This document shows, in pieces, positions 16,324 to 26,364 of a stretch of DNA of 64,000 nt. How positions within the stretch are numbered: position 1 is the first letter of the stretch; every line of letters begins with the position of its first letter. The position numbers and the translations under genes were made by a program. Source of the stretch: Kitasatospora herbaricolor (GTDB taxonomy: Bacteria; Actinomycetota; Actinomycetes; Streptomycetales; Streptomycetaceae); the NCBI RefSeq assembly GCF_030813695.1, contig NZ_JAUSVA010000002.1:7773501-7837500 (forward strand), in the 5' to 3' direction. The notes beneath the pieces are model-generated. The model made no database searches. It had not been told where the DNA came from and was given only the letters and a program-made list of their open reading frames with translations.

Positions 16324-19047
16324 TCACACCGCGGCGGTCCGCCCCCGGCGGGCCAGCGCCTTGCCGAGCTCCCACAGCGCCAGGAAGACCACCGCCGCGA
16401 GCAGCGCCCACCCGAACTGGCGGAGGTTGATCTCCGCCGTGCCGAGGATCCGCCGGAACCCGTCCAGCTGCGTCACCAGCACGGCGAGCAGGAACTCCGA
16501 CAGCGCCGCCAGGTTCATCTGCTTGCTGTCGAAGGTCGTCGTCCGCAGCGCCGACTCCGTCTCGCTGCGGCACTCGAACGCTGCCACGATCAGGCAGAGG
16601 GCGAAGGCGGTGAACGCCATCGAACTGCCGACGTGCACGCTGCCGAAGTGGTTCTCGCCGAGTTTGATCAGCGCCAGCAGCAGGACGGTCAGCGCCAGGC
16701 CGGCCAGGCCGACGGTGGTCAGCAGCGGCCGGGTCAGCACCGACTCGCCGCGCGGCCGCGGCGTGCGCCGCATCAGTCCCGGGCTCTCCTGGTCGAAGCC
16801 GAGCGCGAAGCCGAACGGGGCGTTCACCACGAAGTGGATCCAGAGCACCTGCGGCGGCGGGAAGGGCTCCCCGGCGGCGATGTTGAAGAGCGTGGCGCCG
16901 AGGAAGGTCAGCACGAAGGTGACCAGCAGCAGCAGGACGAACCGGACGTACTTGGTGAGGTTGTCGTAGAGCTTGCGGCCCTCCTTCACCGCGAACACGA
17001 TGGTGGCGAAGTTGTCGTCGGAGAGGATCATCCGGGCGGCGTTCTTCGCCACGTCGGTACCGCTGCCCATGGCGATGCCGATGTCGGCGGCCTTGATGGC
17101 CGGTGCGTCGTTGACGCCGTCCCCGGTCATCGCCACCACCTCGCCGTTCTTCTTCAGCGTGTCGGCGAGCAGCACCTTGTGCTCCGGCGCGACCCGCCCC
17201 ACCACCCCGATGCCCTCGATCCGCGCCCGCTGCTCCTGCTCCGGCCAGGCGGCGAAGTCGGCGCCCAGCACGGCCTCGCCGGGGATCCCGAGCTGCCGGG
17301 CGATCGCGGCGCCGGTGGTGACGTCGTCACCGGTGACCATCCGCACCCTGATGTGGGCGTCCTGGGCACTGGCCACGGCGGCCTTGGACTCGGCCCGGGG
17401 CGGGTCGACCATGCCCACCAGGCCGGTCATCCGCAGCCCGGTGACCAGGGCGAGCAGGTCGCCCTCCGGGTCGAAGTCGGCGGGATCGAGGTCGCGGGCG
17501 GCCGCCGCCATCACCCGGCGGCCCTCGCCGCCCATCCGCTCCACCTGCTCCTGGGCCCGACGGCTCAGCTCGCCCTCCCAGGGGACGGTCTCGCCGGCCG
17601 CCAGCGCGCTGACGGCGCGGGACATGACGGCGGGCGCCGCGCCCTTGACGAAGCAGCGCACCACCGGACGGCCCGCGTCGTCCTTCGCGGAGTGGAAGGT
17701 GGCCATCAGCTTGTAGCCCGGGTCGAACGGCAGGGTGGCGAGCCGCGGCATCCGCCCGCGGGTGCCCTCCACGTCCAGCCCGGCCTTGTGGCCCAGCACG
17801 AGCAGCGCGCCCTCGGTCGGGTCGCCGACCACCGTGCCGTCGACCAGGGTGGCGTCGCCGGCCACCAGGAAGGGCAGGATGCTGTCCTCGATGCCCGCGG
17901 CGGAGCCCGCCGCGTGGTGGATCCGCCCGTCCAGGCCGTAGCCGGTGCCCGAGACGGTGTACCGGTCGGTCGGGCTGATCACCTCCACCACCGTCACCTG
18001 GTTCATCGTCAGGGTGCCGGTCTTGTCGGAGTTGATCGCCGAGGTGAAGCCCAGCGTCTCCACCGACGGCAGTTCCTTGACGATCGCGTTCCGCTCGGCC
18101 AGGTTGAGGCTGCCCACCGAGAGGATCACCTGGGTCACGGTCGGCAGCGCCTCCGGGATCGCCGCGATGGCCAGCGAGACCGCCGCGATGAACAGCGTGT
18201 CCCAGGCCTGGCCGCGGCTGCGGCCCAGGGCGAACATCACGATCATCGTCAGGCCGGCCGCGCCCGCGATCCACAGGGTCAGGTTGTTCAGCTCCCGGGT
18301 GAGCGGCGACTCCTCCTTCGCGGTGGCGGACAGCATGCCGGAGATCCGGCCGAGTTCGGTGTCCGCGCCGGTGCCGGTGACGATCAGCACCCCGCTGCCG
18401 TGGGTGACCGGGGTGTTCATGAACGCCATGTCCGTCTGGTCGCCCGGCCCGAGCTTCGCGCCGGGCGGCACCGCGGTGTCCTTGCCGGCGGGGGTGCTCT
18501 CGCCGGTCAGCGCCGACTCGTCGATCTGCAGGGCACTGGCCCGGACGATCCGCCCGTCGGCCGGCACCTGGTCCCCGGCCGTGACCAGCACGACGTCGCC
18601 CGGTACCAGCTCCTCGGCCGGGATCTCCGACTCGGCGCCGTCGCGGCGGACCCGGGCGGTGTTCTTCATCATCGACTTCAGCGCGTTCATCGCGCTGGCG
18701 GCCTTGCCCTCCTGCCGCAGGCCGACCACCGCGTTCAGCAGGGTCAGCGCGACCAGCAGGATCGCGGTGCTCCACTGCGCGATGGCGAACGACACCACGG
18801 CCGCCGCCACCAGGATGATCTGCATGTAGCTGCGGTACTGGTCCAGGAAGCGCAGCAGCGCCGGCCGGGGCTGCTCCTCGGGCAGGGCGTTGGGGCCGTG
18901 GGCCGCCCGCCGCTCGGCCACCCGGGCGCCCGTGAGGCCGGTCTCCGGGTCGACCCCCAGCAGGTGCGCGACGTCCTCGGGGGAGCGTGCGTACCAGTCC
19001 GGCCGCTCGCCCTGCTGCGGCCCGGTCGGGCCTGCTTCGACTGCCAT
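16324..19047 (-). CDS. Cation-transporting P-type ATPase (calcium-pump type)
   Basis: A 907-residue integral membrane pump of the P2 (SERCA/PMR1-like) class. Visible parts are an N-terminal cation ATPase domain (about 18-75), the actuator motif TGES at 181-184, membrane helix 4 with PEALP at 298-302 (Glu299 at the ion-binding position), and the phosphorylation site SDKTGTLT with Asp341. A hinge TGDGVNDAPA and a six-helix C-terminal domain follow. It should use ATP to export a divalent cation such as calcium or manganese; the ion is inferred from class only. ATG at 19047 is used. The PPK2 gene lies upstream on the same strand across 112 bases, so they may share a transcript. Confidence 0.93.
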   Translation of the reverse strand: MAVEAGPTGPQQGERPDWYARSPEDVAHLLGVDPETGLTGARVAERRAAHGPNALPEEQPRPALLRFLDQYRSYMQIILVAAAVVSFAIAQWSTAILLVALTLLNAVVGLRQEGKAASAMNALKSMMKNTARVRRDGAESEIPAEELVPGDVVLVTAGDQVPADGRIVRASALQIDESALTGESTPAGKDTAVPPGAKLGPGDQTDMAFMNTPVTHGSGVLIVTGTGADTELGRISGMLSATAKEESPLTRELNNLTLWIAGAAGLTMIVMFALGRSRGQAWDTLFIAAVSLAIAAIPEALPTVTQVILSVGSLNLAERNAIVKELPSVETLGFTSAINSDKTGTLTMNQVTVVEVISPTDRYTVSGTGYGLDGRIHHAAGSAAGIEDSILPFLVAGDATLVDGTVVGDPTEGALLVLGHKAGLDVEGTRGRMPRLATLPFDPGYKLMATFHSAKDDAGRPVVRCFVKGAAPAVMSRAVSALAAGETVPWEGELSRRAQEQVERMGGEGRRVMAAAARDLDPADFDPEGDLLALVTGLRMTGLVGMVDPPRAESKAAVASAQDAHIRVRMVTGDDVTTGAAIARQLGIPGEAVLGADFAAWPEQEQRARIEGIGVVGRVAPEHKVLLADTLKKNGEVVAMTGDGVNDAPAIKAADIGIAMGSGTDVAKNAARMILSDDNFATIVFAVKEGRKLYDNLTKYVRFVLLLLVTFVLTFLGATLFNIAAGEPFPPPQVLWIHFVVNAPFGFALGFDQESPGLMRRTPRPRGESVLTRPLLTTVGLAGLALTVLLLALIKLGENHFGSVHVGSSMAFTAFALCLIVAAFECRSETESALRTTTFDSKQMNLAALSEFLLAVLVTQLDGFRRILGTAEINLRQFGWALLAAVVFLALWELGKALARRGRTAAV

Positions 19048-19159
19048 CTCCGCTGTCTCCGTTCCCCAGGTTTCCCTGCCGCCGCCCGCCCGCCGATCCC
19101 GCTCCGTCCGCCACCGCCGTCCCCCGCCCGCCGATCGCCCCCGCGCACCGCCCCCGACG

Positions 19160-20101
19160 TCAGCCCAGGTCGTGCCGGGCCGCGTACGGGTCGGCGGGCG
19201 CGCCCTTCGGGGCCTCCTTCTTCAGCCGGCGCTTGGCGGCCAGCAGGTCCTGGCGCGCCTCCTCGTCGACCACCGGGTACCGGGGGTCGATCTCGATCAG
19301 GGTGTGGGCGAGCACGGCCGCCGCGCAGATGCGCGCGAACCACTTCCGGTCCGCCGGCACCACGTACCAGGGCGCCCACGGGGTGCTGGTGGCCGAGAGC
19401 ATCTCGGAGAAGGCCTCCTGGTAGTCGTCCCAGTACTTGCGCTCGCGGACGTCGGCGCCGGAGAACTTCCAGTTCTTCTCCGGGAGGTCGATCCGCTTCA
19501 GGAACCGGGTGCGCTGCTCCTCCTTGGAGAGGTTCAGGAAGACCTTCACCACCTTGAAGCCGTTGTCGGTGAGGTGGCGCTCCCAGTCGTTGATCTCCCG
19601 GTAGCGGCGGTCCCAGAGGGCGGACCCGTGGGCGGCGTCCGGGATCCGCTGACGGTCCAGCACCTCCGGGTGCACCCGCACCACGAGGACCTCCTCGTAG
19701 TGCGAGCGGTTGAAGATCGCGATGTCCCCGCGGGCCGGCAGCCGGCGCGCGTACCGCCAGAGGTAGTCGTGGTCGAGCTCCTCGGTGGAGGGCACCTTGA
19801 AGCTGCTGACGTGCACCCCCTGCGGATTCACCCCGCTCATGACGTGCCGGATGGTGCCGTCCTTGCCCCCGGCGTCCATCGCCTGAAGGCAGAACAGGAC
19901 GCCGTAGGTGTCCTGGGCGGCCAGCCGGGCCTGGTACTCGGCCAGCAGCTCCACGCCGCTCTCCAGCAGCCGGACGCCGTCCCGCTTCTTCATCCCGGCC
20001 TTGTAGCGGGGGTCGAAGTCGCTCAGGTCCACCCGGGAGCCGGGTTCCACCCGCAGCGGCTCGATGAACTTCGCGATCCGCCGGGCCTGTTTGCCTGCCA
20101 T
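19160..20101 (-). CDS. ppk2: Polyphosphate kinase 2 family protein
   Basis: 313 residues. It carries the PPK2 P-loop (FCLQAMDAGGKDG, about residues 70-82), the lid/Walker-B pattern (FNRSHYEEVLVVRV) and the basic C-terminal region. PPK2 enzymes transfer phosphate between polyphosphate and nucleoside di- or monophosphates. Length and the single P-loop domain fit the class I to III short forms; which nucleotide is used cannot be read here. The start MAGKQARR at 20101 is preferred: upstream codons in the 397-codon frame are low-complexity. The neighbours (SulP transporter upstream, P-ATPase downstream, all minus strand) suggest a loose stress or ion-homeostasis group. Confidence 0.9.
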   Translation of the reverse strand: MAGKQARRIAKFIEPLRVEPGSRVDLSDFDPRYKAGMKKRDGVRLLESGVELLAEYQARLAAQDTYGVLFCLQAMDAGGKDGTIRHVMSGVNPQGVHVSSFKVPSTEELDHDYLWRYARRLPARGDIAIFNRSHYEEVLVVRVHPEVLDRQRIPDAAHGSALWDRRYREINDWERHLTDNGFKVVKVFLNLSKEEQRTRFLKRIDLPEKNWKFSGADVRERKYWDDYQEAFSEMLSATSTPWAPWYVVPADRKWFARICAAAVLAHTLIEIDPRYPVVDEEARQDLLAAKRRLKKEAPKGAPADPYAARHDLG

Positions 20102-20149
20102 CCGGGACCAGCCTTCCTGACGTGCGCGGGCGGGGCCGCCGCAGCCCTC

Positions 20150-20199
20150 GCAGCCGTTCGTGCCCGGTGCGGCCGCAGCCGTTCGTGCCCGGGGCGGCC
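20150..20199. repeat. Two-copy 25-bp tandem repeat
   Basis: Two adjacent 25-base units beginning GCAGCCGTTCGTGCCCGG differ at a single base. They lie in the 238-bp gap between the SulP gene's 3' end and the PPK2 start. I see no clear -35/-10 in this gap; the repeat may be an operator or chance slippage. Confidence 0.6.
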
Positions 20200-20339
20200 G
20201 GGCTCCGCCACGGGCCGCCCGTCGTGCGGCGGAGCCCCTTGCCCGGGTCTGGATCCGAGCCTGCGGGCCCGGGCCCGGCCCCGCAACTCGGCCCGCGGGG
20301 CCCGGCGTCGCGCGCCCGGCGGGAACGGTCGGACAGCCC

Positions 20340-22073
20340 CTAGCCCGCTTCATCGTCGCCCGCCCCGCTCCAGGCGCGGTACGCGGCCACCGCCGCGGGC
20401 AGCGTGGGGAAGATCCGGTCCGCGCCGATCGACCGGGTCAGCCCGTACGCGTCCAGTTCCGCCCGCAGGTCCTGCTTGACCCGGGCCAGGGCGAACACGC
20501 AGCCGCCGGCCACCAGTTCGTCCCGCAGCGCCTCCAGCGAGTCCAGCGCCGTGATGTCCACCTCGACGTTGGCCTCGGTGTTGAGGACGAACCAGCGCAC
20601 CGGGCCGGGCTGTTCGGCCAGCACCGCCAGCGCCCGCCGGCGGAAGTCCTCGGCGTTGGCGAAGAACAGCGGCGAGTCGTAGCGGTAGATCACCAGCCCG
20701 GGGACGGTCCGGGCCTCGGGGTAGTCGTCGATGTCGTGCATGCCCGCCACCCCCGGCACCAGGCCCAGCACCGCGTCGTGCGGCCGGGCCACCCGGGTCA
20801 GCAGCTCGGCCACCGACAGGCCCACGGCCACCAGCACCCCGTAGAGGATGTCCAGCGCCAGCACGCCGATCAGGCAGCCGACGGCCAGCAGCAGCTCCCG
20901 GCGCCGGAACGAGGAGAGCCGCCGGAACCCGGCGATGTCGATCATCCGGACGGCGGCGTAGACGACCAGGCACCCCAGCACGGCCGACGGTGTGAGGGCG
21001 AGCGCCGGCCCGAGGAACAGCAGCACGCCGACCACCAGGACGCCCGCGGTGAGCCCGTACGCCTGGGTGTGCCCGCCGGCCGACTTCGCCAGCGTGGTCC
21101 GGCTGGCGCTGCTGCTCACCGGGAAGCCGTGGAACATCCCGGCGCCGAGGTTGACCACGCCCAGCGCCAGCAGCTCCTGGTTGGCGTCCAGGCGCTCGCC
21201 GCTGCCCCGGGACTCGAAGGCCCGGGCCGTCAGGATCACGTCGGTGTAACCCACCAGGAGCACGCCGAGCGCGGGCAGCACCAGCTCCCGGAAGTCGTCC
21301 AGGGACGGGAAGGACGGCCGGGGGAGCCCGGTCGGGATGTCCCCGATCACCGCGATGCCCCGCGACTCCAGGTCGAACAGCGCGACCACCAGGGTGCCCA
21401 GGACCAGCGCGAGCAGCGTGACCGGGACCCCGCGCGGCAGGACCGCGGCCGCAAGGAAGAGGAAGAGCAGGGTCGCCGCGCTGAGCAGCACGGTCGGGGC
21501 GTCGGCCTCGGAGAGGTTCCGGAAGAAGGAGATCAGCTGCGGGAAGAAGCCCGAGCCCTCGGTCTCGACCCCGGTGATCTTCGTCAGCTGGTCCACCGCC
21601 ATGATCAGGGCGACGCCGGCCAGGTAGCCGATCAGGACGGGCTGGGAGAGCAGGTCGGCGACGAACCCCAGCCGGGCGATCCGGGCCAGCAGGAACAGCA
21701 GCCCGACCACGACGGCGAGCGCCGCGGTGAGGACGGCGTAGCGGTCCGGGTTCCCCGCGGCCAGCGGTCCCACCACCCCGGCCGTCATCAGCGCGGTGGT
21801 CGACTCCGGGCCGACCGACAGCAGCCGGGACGAGCCGAGGAAGGCGTAGACGGCGAGCGCGGGCAGGATCGCCCAGAGCCCGGCGACCGGTTGCAGCCCC
21901 GCGACGCTGGCGTACGCCATCACCTGGGGCACCAGGTAGGCCGCGACGGTGACGCCGGCCAGCAGGTCCCCGCGCAGCCAGCCGCGCCGGTAGGAGCGGA
22001 GCACACCGAGGCCCGGGACGAATCCGGCGACGCGGTGCCGGAATCCGCCGTCCGGGTCGGTGGACTGGGGCAT
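20340..22073 (-). CDS. SulP-family anion transporter with STAS domain
   Basis: A 577-residue polytopic membrane protein. About 10-14 hydrophobic segments occupy residues 30-425, beginning with the SulP signature region (LLAGVTVAAYLVPQVMAYA). A cytosolic STAS domain occupies the last 130 residues (YRYDSPLFFANAEDF, then TALDSLEALRDEL, with the conserved Ser/Asp region). Family members move sulfate, bicarbonate or dicarboxylates; the substrate is not evident. The ATG at 22073 has an excellent ribosome site (GGAAGGAG, four bases), ruling out the longer frame that starts in Arg/Pro-rich shadow. Transcription runs toward the PPK2 and P-ATPase genes. Confidence 0.92.
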   Translation of the reverse strand: MPQSTDPDGGFRHRVAGFVPGLGVLRSYRRGWLRGDLLAGVTVAAYLVPQVMAYASVAGLQPVAGLWAILPALAVYAFLGSSRLLSVGPESTTALMTAGVVGPLAAGNPDRYAVLTAALAVVVGLLFLLARIARLGFVADLLSQPVLIGYLAGVALIMAVDQLTKITGVETEGSGFFPQLISFFRNLSEADAPTVLLSAATLLFLFLAAAVLPRGVPVTLLALVLGTLVVALFDLESRGIAVIGDIPTGLPRPSFPSLDDFRELVLPALGVLLVGYTDVILTARAFESRGSGERLDANQELLALGVVNLGAGMFHGFPVSSSASRTTLAKSAGGHTQAYGLTAGVLVVGVLLFLGPALALTPSAVLGCLVVYAAVRMIDIAGFRRLSSFRRRELLLAVGCLIGVLALDILYGVLVAVGLSVAELLTRVARPHDAVLGLVPGVAGMHDIDDYPEARTVPGLVIYRYDSPLFFANAEDFRRRALAVLAEQPGPVRWFVLNTEANVEVDITALDSLEALRDELVAGGCVFALARVKQDLRAELDAYGLTRSIGADRIFPTLPAAVAAYRAWSGAGDDEAG

Positions 22074-22675
22074 CGGTCTCCTTCCGCAGGGCCGACGGCA
22101 GCCGGATCCGGGGCGCCCGGCCGGCGGCGGGACCGGGCCGGCGGCGGGGCGTGGGGCGGTGCGGGGGCGTCGGCTCCCATCGTCCGGGCCGCCGCCGGCC
22201 CCCGCCAGAGGTCTCGCCCGAAAGGGTGAACGGCGGGGTGGGCGGGGCCCGGGCCGGCCCCCCGGGCCCCGGGGGTCGGGGGCCGCCCTGGCCGTCCGGT
22301 GGGCGCGGGGACCGATCGGCGGGCTCCTGGCCCGGCCCGCCGTCCGCGGCACCTGTCCAGGGCTGCGACCTGGGGGAATGTGGCGGCGTCGTCATCCGTC
22401 GGGTCAGAACCGTTGACAACGTGAGCACTTGATAGAAACCTGTCACCCTGACAGTGCAAATGATTGACCAAGAGCTGCAAAAACCTTGCCTCGCATTGTC
22501 ACTCCTTGCCGAACCCGTGTCAGGCGGCCGGCGGGGTCCCCCCACCCCTGTCGTACCGGTGCACCGACCCGTGCGCCCCGTCACCCGGCTCCTCCCGGTC
22601 GCAGCAGTCGCGGCGGTCGGCCGGTGACGGGTCGCGCCCGGCCGCCCCGGACCCGAACCCGAGGACACCTACACG
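22074..22675. other. Divergent intergenic region, 602 bp
   Basis: This is the upstream region of the SulP gene (minus) and the glucanase gene (plus). Bases 22090-22370 are very GC-rich with no feature I can support. Bases 22400-22520 are markedly AT-richer and hold a TTGACA hexamer (22413-22418), a perfect palindrome (22440-22454) and a CTGCAAAAACCTTGC segment near 22475, reminiscent of LacI-type sugar operators upstream of streptomycete glycosidase genes. The last 150 bases before the ATG lack a strong ribosome site. Confidence 0.5.
22440..22454. promoter_or_regulatory. Palindromic operator candidate
   Basis: CTGTCA-CCC-TGACAG is a perfect 6-bp inverted repeat with a 3-base centre, in the AT-richer part of the region upstream of the glucanase gene and just after the TTGACA hexamer at 22413. 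Its position fits a repressor site controlling that gene. Confidence 0.5.
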
Positions 22676-25600
22676 ATGAGATGGACACACCAGGGCCGGC
22701 GCCTGATCACCGGTGCGGTGGTGGCCGGCCTGGTCGCCGTCGGACTGACGCCCATGGCCGCCGCCCATGCCGCGGACGGCCCCGACCTCGCCCTCGGCAA
22801 GCCCGCCACCGCCGGTGGCACCAACGGCGGTTACCCGGCCGGCAACGTCACCGACGGCAGCCAGGCCTCCTACTGGGAGGGCCCGACCGGCTCGTTCCCC
22901 CAGTGGGTGCAGGTCGACCTCGGCAGCAGCGTCAGTGTCGACGAGGTGGCGCTGAAGCTGCCGTCGTCCTGGGGCGCCCGCACCGAGACGCTGAGCGTGC
23001 TCGGCAGCGCCGACGGCACCGCCTTCGGCACGCTGGCCACCGCCGCGGGCCGGCTGTTCGACCCGTCCGGGGCGAACACCGTCGCCATCACCTTCACGGC
23101 CGCCGCCGTCCGGTACGTCCGCGTGCAGGTCACCGGCAACACCGGGTGGAACGCGGCGCAGATCTCCGAACTGGAGGTCTACGGCCACGGCGGTCCGGTC
23201 GTCCCGCCCGTCGACCCGCCGGCGAACGGCACCAACCTCGCGCGGAACAAGCCGATCGAGGCGTCCTCGACGACCCAGAGCTACACCGCCGCCAACGCCG
23301 TCGACGACAGCACCGCCACCTACTGGGAGTCCGCCGGCTTCCCGTCGACCCTGACGGTGAAGCTCGGCTCCAACGCGGACCTCCAGGCCGTGGTGGTCAA
23401 GCTGAACCCCGACGGCGCCTGGGGGCCCAGGACGCAGGCCGTCCAGGTCGCCGGCCGCGAGCAGTCGGCGACCGGCTTCACCCAGCTGAAGGCGCGGGCC
23501 GACTACGCCTTCGGCCCGTCGGCCAACCAGAACACCGTGACGATCCCGGTGACCGGCCGGTACTCCGACGTCCAGCTGACGTTCTTCTCCAACACCGGTG
23601 CCCCCGGCGCGCAGGTCGCCGAGCTCCAGGTGGTGGGCACCGCTGCCCCCAACCCCGACCTCACCGTCACCGACCTGGCCTGGACCCCCGCGGCGCCCTC
23701 CGAGGCGGACGCCGTGACGGTCAACGCGACGGTGCGCAACGCCGGTACGGCCGCCTCCCCGGCGACCACGGCCAGCGTCAGCATCGAGGGCGTCGTGGCC
23801 GGCTCGGGCCCGGTGGGCGCACTGGCCGCGGGTGCCTCGACCACCGTCCCGGTCGCGGTCGGCAAGCGTCCGCAGGGCAGCTACACCGTCTCGGCCGTGG
23901 TCGACCCCGCCGACACCGTGCCCGAGCAGGACAACAGCAACAACAGCCGGACGGCGTCGGCGAAGCTCGTCGTCACGCAGAGCCCCGGCCCCGACCTGAC
24001 GGTCACCGGCATCACCACCAACCCGTCCTCCCCGCCCGTGGGCGCGTCCGTCGGCTTCACCGTCGCGGTGCAGAACCGCGGCACCACCGCCGTCGCCGCC
24101 GGCACGGTCACCCGTCTGGCCGTGGGCACCACCACGCTGAACGGCAGCACGGGCGCCATCGCCGCCGGCGCGACCGCGCAGGTGCCGATCACCGGCACCT
24201 GGACCGCCACCAGCGGCGGGGCCACGCTCACCGCCACCGCGGACGCGACGGGTGTCGTCGCCGAGACCAACGAGAACAACAACGTGTTCGCCCGTTCGGT
24301 CGTGGTCGGCCGCGGCGCCGCGCTGCCGTACACCGAGTACGAGGCCGAGGACGCCCAGTACAACGGCGTCCTGCTGCAGTCGGACCAGAAGCGGACGTTC
24401 AGCCACACCAACTTCGCCACCGAGTCCTCCGGCCGCCGGTCGGTGCAGCTCAACTCCTCCGGTCAGTACGTGGAGTTCACCTCCGCCAACGCCGCGAACT
24501 CGATCGTCGTGCGGAACTCGATCCCGGACGCGGCGAACGGCGGCGGCCAGTCGGCGACGATCAGTCTCTACGTCAACGGCACCTTCGACCGGAAGCTGAC
24601 GCTGTCCTCCAAGCACAGCTGGCTGTACGGCAGCACCGACAGTCCCGAGGGCCTCACCAACACGCCGGGCGGCGACGCCCGCCGCCTGTTCGACGAGTCC
24701 AACGCCCTGCTGCCGCAGTCGTACCCGCCGGGCACCAAGTTCCGCCTCCAGCGGGACGCCGGGGACAGCGCCGCCTACTACATCATCGACCTGGTCGACC
24801 TGGAGCAGGTCGCCCCGGCCCTCGCCCAGCCGGCCGGGTGCACCTCGATCACCGCGTACGGCGCCGTGCCCAACGACGGCATCGACGACACGGACGCCAT
24901 CCAGCGGGCCGTGACGGCCGACCAGAAGGGCGAGATCGGCTGCGTCTGGATCCCCGCCGGCCAGTGGCGGCAGGAGCAGAAGATCCTGACCGACGACCCG
25001 CTGAACCGTGGCCAGTACAACCAGGTCGGCATCAGCAACGTGACGATCCGCGGCGCGGGCATGTGGCACACCCAGCTCTACACGCTGACGGCGCCGCAGG
25101 ACGCGGGCGGCATCAACCACCCGCACGAGGGCAACTTCGGCTTCGACATCGACGACAACACCCAGATCTCGGACATCGCGATCTTCGGCTCGGGCACCAT
25201 CCGCGGCGGTGACGGCAACGCCGAGGGCGGCGTCGGCCTCAACGGCCGGTTCGGCAAGAACACCAAGATCAGCAACGTCTGGATCGAGCACGCCAACGTC
25301 GCCGTCTGGGTCGGCCGCGACTACGACAACATCCCCGCGCTGTGGGGGCCGGGCGACGGCCTCGAGTTCAGCGGGATGCGCATCCGCAACACCTACGCCG
25401 ACGGCATCAACTTCGCCAACAGCACCCGCAACTCGACCGTCTTCAACTCCTCCTTCCGCAACACCGGCGACGACTCGCTCGCCGTCTGGTCCAACAAGGC
25501 CGTGAAGGACCAGTCGGTCGACATCGGCCACGACAACCACTTCCGCAACAACACCGTCCAGCTGCCCTGGCGCGCCAACGGCATCGCGGTGTACGGCGGT

Positions 25601-26074
25601 TACGGCAACACCATCGAGAACAACATCGTCTCCGACACGATGAACTACCCGGGCATCATGCTCGCGACCGACCACGACCCGCTGCCCTTCTCCGGGCAGA
25701 CGCTGATCGCCAACAACGCCCTGTACCGCACCGGCGGCGCCTTCTGGGGCGAGCAGCAGGAGTTCGGGGCCATCACCCTGTTCGCCTCCTCGCAGGACAT
25801 CCCCGGCGTCACCATCCGCGACACCGACATCAGTGACTCCACCTACGACGGCATCCAGTTCAAGACCGGCGGCGGGGCGACCCCGAACGTCCAGGTCAGC
25901 AACGTACGGATCGACAAGTCCGTCAACGGCTCGGGCATCCTGGCCCACGGGGGCGCGCGTGGCTCCGCCACGCTCACCAACGTGACCATCACCAACTCGG
26001 CCCAGGGCAACGTGCTGGTCGAGCCCGGCTCGCAGTTCGTCATCAACGGGACCCCGAACACCACGGCCCCGTAG
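22676..26074 (+). CDS. Secreted GH87-type alpha-glucanase, multidomain
   Basis: 1132 residues. A Sec signal peptide (about 1-34, cleavage near AAHA-ADG) leads into two discoidin/F5-8C-like carbohydrate-binding domains (about 35-175 and 185-325), two CARDB-type immunoglobulin-like domains (about 328-430 and 440-545) and a CBM6/35-like domain (550-705, YEAEDAQY). A right-handed beta-helix catalytic domain follows (715-1132). The helix carries the GH87 signature TYADGIN...NTGDDSLAVWS, with the Asp residues used for catalysis in alpha-1,3-glucanase and mycodextranase. It likely digests fungal or biofilm alpha-1,3-glucan outside the cell. The gene is monocistronic with a long regulatory region in front and a 19-bp terminator behind. 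GH87 is assigned by motif; linkage specificity is inferred. Confidence 0.88.
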   Translation: MRWTHQGRRLITGAVVAGLVAVGLTPMAAAHAADGPDLALGKPATAGGTNGGYPAGNVTDGSQASYWEGPTGSFPQWVQVDLGSSVSVDEVALKLPSSWGARTETLSVLGSADGTAFGTLATAAGRLFDPSGANTVAITFTAAAVRYVRVQVTGNTGWNAAQISELEVYGHGGPVVPPVDPPANGTNLARNKPIEASSTTQSYTAANAVDDSTATYWESAGFPSTLTVKLGSNADLQAVVVKLNPDGAWGPRTQAVQVAGREQSATGFTQLKARADYAFGPSANQNTVTIPVTGRYSDVQLTFFSNTGAPGAQVAELQVVGTAAPNPDLTVTDLAWTPAAPSEADAVTVNATVRNAGTAASPATTASVSIEGVVAGSGPVGALAAGASTTVPVAVGKRPQGSYTVSAVVDPADTVPEQDNSNNSRTASAKLVVTQSPGPDLTVTGITTNPSSPPVGASVGFTVAVQNRGTTAVAAGTVTRLAVGTTTLNGSTGAIAAGATAQVPITGTWTATSGGATLTATADATGVVAETNENNNVFARSVVVGRGAALPYTEYEAEDAQYNGVLLQSDQKRTFSHTNFATESSGRRSVQLNSSGQYVEFTSANAANSIVVRNSIPDAANGGGQSATISLYVNGTFDRKLTLSSKHSWLYGSTDSPEGLTNTPGGDARRLFDESNALLPQSYPPGTKFRLQRDAGDSAAYYIIDLVDLEQVAPALAQPAGCTSITAYGAVPNDGIDDTDAIQRAVTADQKGEIGCVWIPAGQWRQEQKILTDDPLNRGQYNQVGISNVTIRGAGMWHTQLYTLTAPQDAGGINHPHEGNFGFDIDDNTQISDIAIFGSGTIRGGDGNAEGGVGLNGRFGKNTKISNVWIEHANVAVWVGRDYDNIPALWGPGDGLEFSGMRIRNTYADGINFANSTRNSTVFNSSFRNTGDDSLAVWSNKAVKDQSVDIGHDNHFRNNTVQLPWRANGIAVYGGYGNTIENNIVSDTMNYPGIMLATDHDPLPFSGQTLIANNALYRTGGAFWGEQQEFGAITLFASSQDIPGVTIRDTDISDSTYDGIQFKTGGGATPNVQVSNVRIDKSVNGSGILAHGGARGSATLTNVTITNSAQGNVLVEPGSQFVINGTPNTTAP

Positions 26075-26105
26075 CCACCACGGCGGCGGCACCCCGGCGC
26101 CACCA

Positions 26106-26147
26106 GGGCCTCCGGGTCGCGGGTCCCCACCCGCGACCCGGAGGCCC
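26106..26147 (+). terminator. Strong terminator after glucanase gene
   Basis: A perfect 19-bp stem (starting GGGCCTCCGGGTCGCGGGT) with a CCCC loop lies 31 bases after the glucanase stop. It is among the strongest hairpins in the window. Confidence 0.85.
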
Positions 26148-26364
26148 GCCGCGTTCCGCGCCCCGAACGCCGCCGGGCGGGCCGGGCCCGCCGCCGCTCC
26201 TCCCGTGCTGCTCCGGTCGGCCGGTGCGGCGGTGACCCGGTCGGGTGACGGCGGCGGCCGGGCCGCGGGACGCCGGTGCGCCCGGGGTGATGCGGTGGGC
26301 CGGGATCCGTCCGCCCGTCCGCCCGTCGCGCCCAGCCGGCGGGCCGCCCCCGCAGGAGCCGCTC

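Noticed and set aside
15703..19557. 1284-codon plus-strand frame opposite the P-type ATPase
   Set aside because: His/Arg/Gln-rich antisense shadow; the minus strand carries unmistakable ATPase motifs.
22520..26092. 1190-codon minus-strand frame opposite the glucanase gene
   Set aside because: Arg/Val/Gly-rich antisense shadow; the plus strand has a signal peptide and glycosidase motifs.
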